Shown in pieces: positions 60,545 through 64,000 of a DNA stretch of 64,000 bases (within the stretch, counting starts at the first letter, position 1; each line of letters starts with the position of its first letter). Source of the DNA: Daucus carota subsp. sativus (lineage: Eukaryota; Streptophyta; Magnoliopsida; Apiales; Apiaceae); NCBI RefSeq assembly GCF_001625215.2, contig NC_030387.2, positions 26,920,517-26,984,516 on the forward strand, given 5' to 3'. The translations under genes were made by a program, and so were the position numbers. The notes beneath the pieces are model-generated. The model was given only the letters and a program-made list of their open reading frames with translations. It was not told the DNA's origin and searched no databases.

Positions 60545-63145
60545 TTACGCACCTAGCTTCATTCTTTTTATACGCACAAGAGCACCAAGTTTATCTTCCT
60601 CCTCCTTACCCTTGTCACCATCTTCATCTTCTGCGGATCTTTTCCGTATACCACCATAAACTGTTTCTGGAATATCTTTCTGGGGGATCTCAATATTACC
60701 TTCGTCCTCACTATCACTTTCATCTGGCAGCTCTATGTCTTCTTTATTAGCAGCAACCATCAGACCTCCTTCGGTCTGCGACTCAACTCCTGCGCTCACA
60801 AAGCCCAGCATCCGTGTGCTATCCTTAGCGGCAGCATCATTTGTAGGAGGTGCTAGTTGCCTCTCAAGAGCAGCCATATCATCACCAAGAATTCCATTTC
60901 TCTTCTGAGGGTCCATTGCTTCCTCTGAATTAGGCTTTAGATCCTTTTGCATCATATACTCAGGAAGAAGAATGTGCGACTGACTATACTTTGCAGTAAC
61001 ACTCCTTTTGATACGTAGCATCTCCCTAAAAGTATCTTCATTACCATGTTGAACCTCAAATTCATGCCACTTGCACCAAAAGTCTGCATCACATCTTGGA
61101 TCTGCGAACTCAGATGCATGCTTGTATACTCCACGCGAGCGATCTCTCTCTCCTAAACTCTTCTCAAGTTCAGCATATTTTATACACATTGTTTTAGCAT
61201 CCTTGTCTGGAAGCCCAGATTCTATTGCTTGCTCATATATTTCCCTAGTTTTTGGTACCCCGAATATTTCAGCCACGCGGGCTATGTATATTTGGTACAT
61301 ACTCAATTTTTCACAGGCAGGAACAGCCTTTGTTGCTTGATCATAAACACTCATTGCTCGCTTGGCTAGACCGTAATCCTCTTCCAATTTAGCATATTGT
61401 AAATACAAAGGCTTCACTGATTCAGCTGGAGCCATTTCAACAGCATGCTCAAATAGCTCTCTGGCTCGTTCAAGCTTCGACTTTCCGTATCTTTTAACAA
61501 ATTTAGAAAGATAAGTCACCCATATATCCTTTACATGTGGATATTTAAATATCTTCACGCCTCGCTCATAGACCTTAAAAGCATCCTCGAAGTACTTGTG
61601 GTCTTCCAAGAGCATAGCATAATTGATTATAATTTGGGGTGTGGCGATCCTTAGGTCCAATATCCTCTCATACACTGCACGAGTTGACTCCAAGGTACCT
61701 AAGCTCTCCTCCAAGTCAACATAGAATGTCCAAAGCCTGAGGGACTTGTGCAGCTTTATCTGAACAGGTTCATTGCCATCAGCAGTCACTCTACGTTTGA
61801 CCTCAACTGATGGTTCAGCTGTAGCCCGCCTCATCACGTCAAGTGCTACCTTAAAATTTTTGTGTCTTAGTTCCATCTCTGCCCATTCACACCAAACACT
61901 AGCCAAATTATCCACAGCTTTGTAGCCTACTTGTACAGCCTCATCAAATATCACCCTAGCATCATTGATACCATTGTGAGTCTCAAACAATTTAGCCAAG
62001 GCAACCCACAGAGTATGAGGCTTTCCCACAGCTTTCATCGGATCAATAGTCCGTACAGCTTGCGTATAGGTCTCCAGTTGCCTAGCAAGGTTACCTTCAA
62101 ATATCTTAACTCTCCTATGCCACTGTTCCACATTATGAGGGTTTTGCCTAAGCAGCACACTATTAGCTAATTCTGGCCTCCTATCCATAAGATCTTCCAA
62201 CCGAGCTAACCGTAAATTCAAATCTCTATCATCCGACAGCCAAAGCTTTTTAATCTTCAACTTAATATCTCCAACATTCAACCGATCCCCTTCATCATCG
62301 TCCTCCTCCTCAACCATCGATCCTTCCCCCTCCTCTTCCTCACTCTCACTCATATCTTCCATCTTCAAAGCAAGCATACTCTCTTCAAACTGCAAATACG
62401 CATCAAAAAACACACTAAAATCCCTCACAGTCATAACCATTGTCATCCCCTCTTCAAAAACATCCCTCGCCTTCATCAACAACTTCCTCCTAATGTAATA
62501 ATCCGCCAACGATATCCACAACCTCCCAACCTCATCCGTAAACCTCCTAATCCCACCCCTAATAATCCCATCCACATTCAACCCCGAGATCTCATTGGCA
62601 CGCTGGGTCAACAAATCACACAACTCCAACCACAACTCATGCTTCGTCTTCCCTTTAATCGAACAAAACGTATCGTCATTCAAAACCCCCGCCAACCTCT
62701 CCGCCGCCTCCTGCCACAATTCCGAGTCCACCAAAAACTCAATCAACTCCTCAATTTGGCTGGGATCATACTCCAAATACCTCCTATAAACCCTCAACGC
62801 CGTCTCAATCGGAACCCCTCTTTGCCTCACAAACGCCAAATAAATCTCCCAAACCCTACCGTGCTGCGTAACAGGCAACGCACACAATGCCCTATCGAAA
62901 CACTGCCTAGTCGCCGTTACTAACTTCTGATCAGTCAAAGTCGACAAATACATAATCCAAATCCTCGGCATTTTATGCATAGTAACTAAAGCCCTTTCGA
63001 AAGTATTATTAAGCGATTTATATTCGTAATGAGTAATGGGAAAGTTTCGAACCAATTCGAGACGACGTCGTAAATAAGCGTACCAGAGCTTGTAGCTTCC
63101 GGGGAGAGCTTTGAGGGTGTTATGACGTTTATTTTCAGACGCCAT
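60545..63145 (-). CDS. SYF1: SYF1-like pre-mRNA-splicing factor, intronless, short N-terminus
   Basis: One uninterrupted frame of 866 codons. It is built of HAT/TPR-type helical repeats, for example ALPGSYKLWYAYLRRRLELV, HKMPRIWIMYLSTLTDQKLV and KFVKRYGKSKLERARELFEH. An acidic linker (about residues 268-288) interrupts the repeats, and the end is acidic then basic (LGALVRIKRMKLGA). SYF1/XAB2 is a scaffold of the Prp19/NineTeen complex of the spliceosome. Plant SYF1 proteins I recall are about 915 residues and begin with one more HAT repeat before KALPGSYKLW. Here that is replaced by MASENKRHNT. A TATTTAAA box lies 102 bp upstream, so the start looks genuine. It may be a retrocopy or a 5'-rearranged gene. 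Confidence 0.88.
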   Translation of the reverse strand: MASENKRHNTLKALPGSYKLWYAYLRRRLELVRNFPITHYEYKSLNNTFERALVTMHKMPRIWIMYLSTLTDQKLVTATRQCFDRALCALPVTQHGRVWEIYLAFVRQRGVPIETALRVYRRYLEYDPSQIEELIEFLVDSELWQEAAERLAGVLNDDTFCSIKGKTKHELWLELCDLLTQRANEISGLNVDGIIRGGIRRFTDEVGRLWISLADYYIRRKLLMKARDVFEEGMTMVMTVRDFSVFFDAYLQFEESMLALKMEDMSESEEEEGEGSMVEEEDDDEGDRLNVGDIKLKIKKLWLSDDRDLNLRLARLEDLMDRRPELANSVLLRQNPHNVEQWHRRVKIFEGNLARQLETYTQAVRTIDPMKAVGKPHTLWVALAKLFETHNGINDARVIFDEAVQVGYKAVDNLASVWCEWAEMELRHKNFKVALDVMRRATAEPSVEVKRRVTADGNEPVQIKLHKSLRLWTFYVDLEESLGTLESTRAVYERILDLRIATPQIIINYAMLLEDHKYFEDAFKVYERGVKIFKYPHVKDIWVTYLSKFVKRYGKSKLERARELFEHAVEMAPAESVKPLYLQYAKLEEDYGLAKRAMSVYDQATKAVPACEKLSMYQIYIARVAEIFGVPKTREIYEQAIESGLPDKDAKTMCIKYAELEKSLGERDRSRGVYKHASEFADPRCDADFWCKWHEFEVQHGNEDTFREMLRIKRSVTAKYSQSHILLPEYMMQKDLKPNSEEAMDPQKRNGILGDDMAALERQLAPPTNDAAAKDSTRMLGFVSAGVESQTEGGLMVAANKEDIELPDESDSEDEGNIEIPQKDIPETVYGGIRKRSAEDEDGDKGKEEEDKLGALVRIKRMKLGA

Positions 63146-64000
63146 GACAGGATGTGACCAGCGAGATGGTGGACACGACGGAGAGAAATCAAGACGCGAC
63201 AGGAAAGGAAAAACAAAGATAAGGAATAAGGAAACAGTGTTGGCCCTTTAAATAGGGGTTTTGTTGAATTCAAATAGAAGTAGGTTCAAATGTTAGAAGT
63301 AGGTTCAAATGTAAGCAAGAATGTGGTAAGTATCAAAAGTGCATAATGGGAGAAGAAACAGAATGGAGGTATTATAAAGATTAACATAATTCGGCCCAAG
63401 TACCGACCGAACAAACTTTTAATGTTTATTATAATTTAAAGAGGCACATGAAACCAAATACCGACCCATCGTACTAACCTAAATTTAATGTTTCGGTTTA
63501 ATAGATAATAAAATTATATTATAATATGTTATAAATTCAAGAGCTCCGTGGGTCGAATACCAAACGATTCACCAAACTCAACTAACTGACCAACCAAATG
63601 AACTTTTATTTTTGACTTTAATAGTGTAATAATATATAGTATATGACAGATTTGTAATATTTCTTTTAATATGAGATCATTAGAGGATTTAAAAATAATG
63701 TTATTAATGTATTTTGGTTGAATAATATCACATGTTATTTATTAATAATTATATTTAATGATATTATATTTTTATATATATGGCGCCCGTGTTAATTGTA
63801 AAAACTCGGTTTTTTTAGTTAGAAAATCTAAAAAAGATAAAGCGTTTTGATTAAAAAGACAATTACTATGTTGCTCGATAGTATTTTAGAAGATTGAGTT
63901 TTTTTTATCTAAAAAATATATAAAAGATAATTTATTTTAGTTAAAAAGAATAATTGGTTATATATATAGATAGGCCCGTACTTCGGCCCAAGTACCGACC
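63146..64000. other. AT-rich right-end intergenic DNA with a direct repeat
   Basis: It contains the SYF1-like promoter, then no gene. The 19-mer ttcggcccaagtaccgacc occurs at 63390-63408 and again at 63982-64000, at the very edge. Confidence 0.6.
63247..63254 (-). promoter_or_regulatory. Probable TATA box of the SYF1-like gene
   Basis: TATTTAAA on the minus strand lies 102 bp upstream of the ATG at 63145 and is followed by a pyrimidine-rich leader (tttttcctttcctgtc). Confidence 0.5.

Noticed and set aside
61071-62923. Several plus-strand frames opposite the SYF1-like gene
   Set aside because: They are antisense shadows of an 866-codon frame with clear HAT repeats.

Overview
The window is nuclear DNA from a flowering plant, almost certainly a eudicot. 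It is AT-rich and spaciously laid out. Split genes have canonical GT-AG introns plus two likely GC-AG introns, products go to plastids and mitochondria, and small non-autonomous DNA transposons are plentiful. No bacterial-type operons, rRNA, CRISPR arrays or convincing tRNA genes were seen. I could not fix the species.

Layout, left to right: the first 13 codons of a RAB6/RABH1 GTPase (minus, runs off the left edge); mitochondrial acyl carrier protein (plus, with a 5.6 kb intron holding nested transposons); a secreted pectinesterase/invertase-inhibitor-like protein (minus); a TGD4-like lipid-transfer protein (plus, 5 exons); an orphan 143-residue ORF (plus); chloroplast Cpn10 (minus, 7 coding exons); a GPI-anchored secreted protein (plus, 2 exons); an intronless ATL-type RING-H2 ligase (minus); ALG8 (minus, 4 exons); a chimeric ATP-synthase-delta'/TIM21 gene (plus); intact mitochondrial ATP synthase delta' (plus, 2 exons); an FLZ zinc-finger gene with a damaged finger (plus); a kinase fragment of the PBL19 type lacking its N-lobe (minus); and an intronless SYF1-like splicing-factor gene with a shortened N-terminus (minus).

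From memory, the left half follows Arabidopsis At2g44610 to At2g44660 (RAB6A, mtACP1, TGD4-like, CPN10, ALG8). The right half follows At5g47030 to At5g47070 (ATP synthase delta', FLZ, PBL19). The window therefore looks like an old, conserved housekeeping block, and the genes are neighbours rather than one pathway. Organelle functions dominate: mitochondrial fatty-acid synthesis and lipoate supply, F1-ATPase, TIM23 import, plastid folding and plastid lipid import.

The most unusual feature is at 42.5-47.0 kb. The promoter, first exon and first intron of the ATP synthase delta' gene (copied from 48.5-51.9 kb) lie directly upstream of TIM21 exons. The phases match, so the predicted product carries an ATP-synthase presequence on TIM21. 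The copied exon has an in-frame 61-codon deletion, and the TIM21 C-terminus carries a frameshift. Decay or novelty is also visible in the FLZ, kinase and SYF1-like genes.

About twenty small DNA transposons or foldback repeats were delimited by reading terminal inverted repeats and target-site duplications. They include hAT-like elements (8-bp duplications), Harbinger/Tourist-like elements (TTA or TAA), Stowaway-like elements (TA), one Mutator-like element (9-bp), and palindromic elements.
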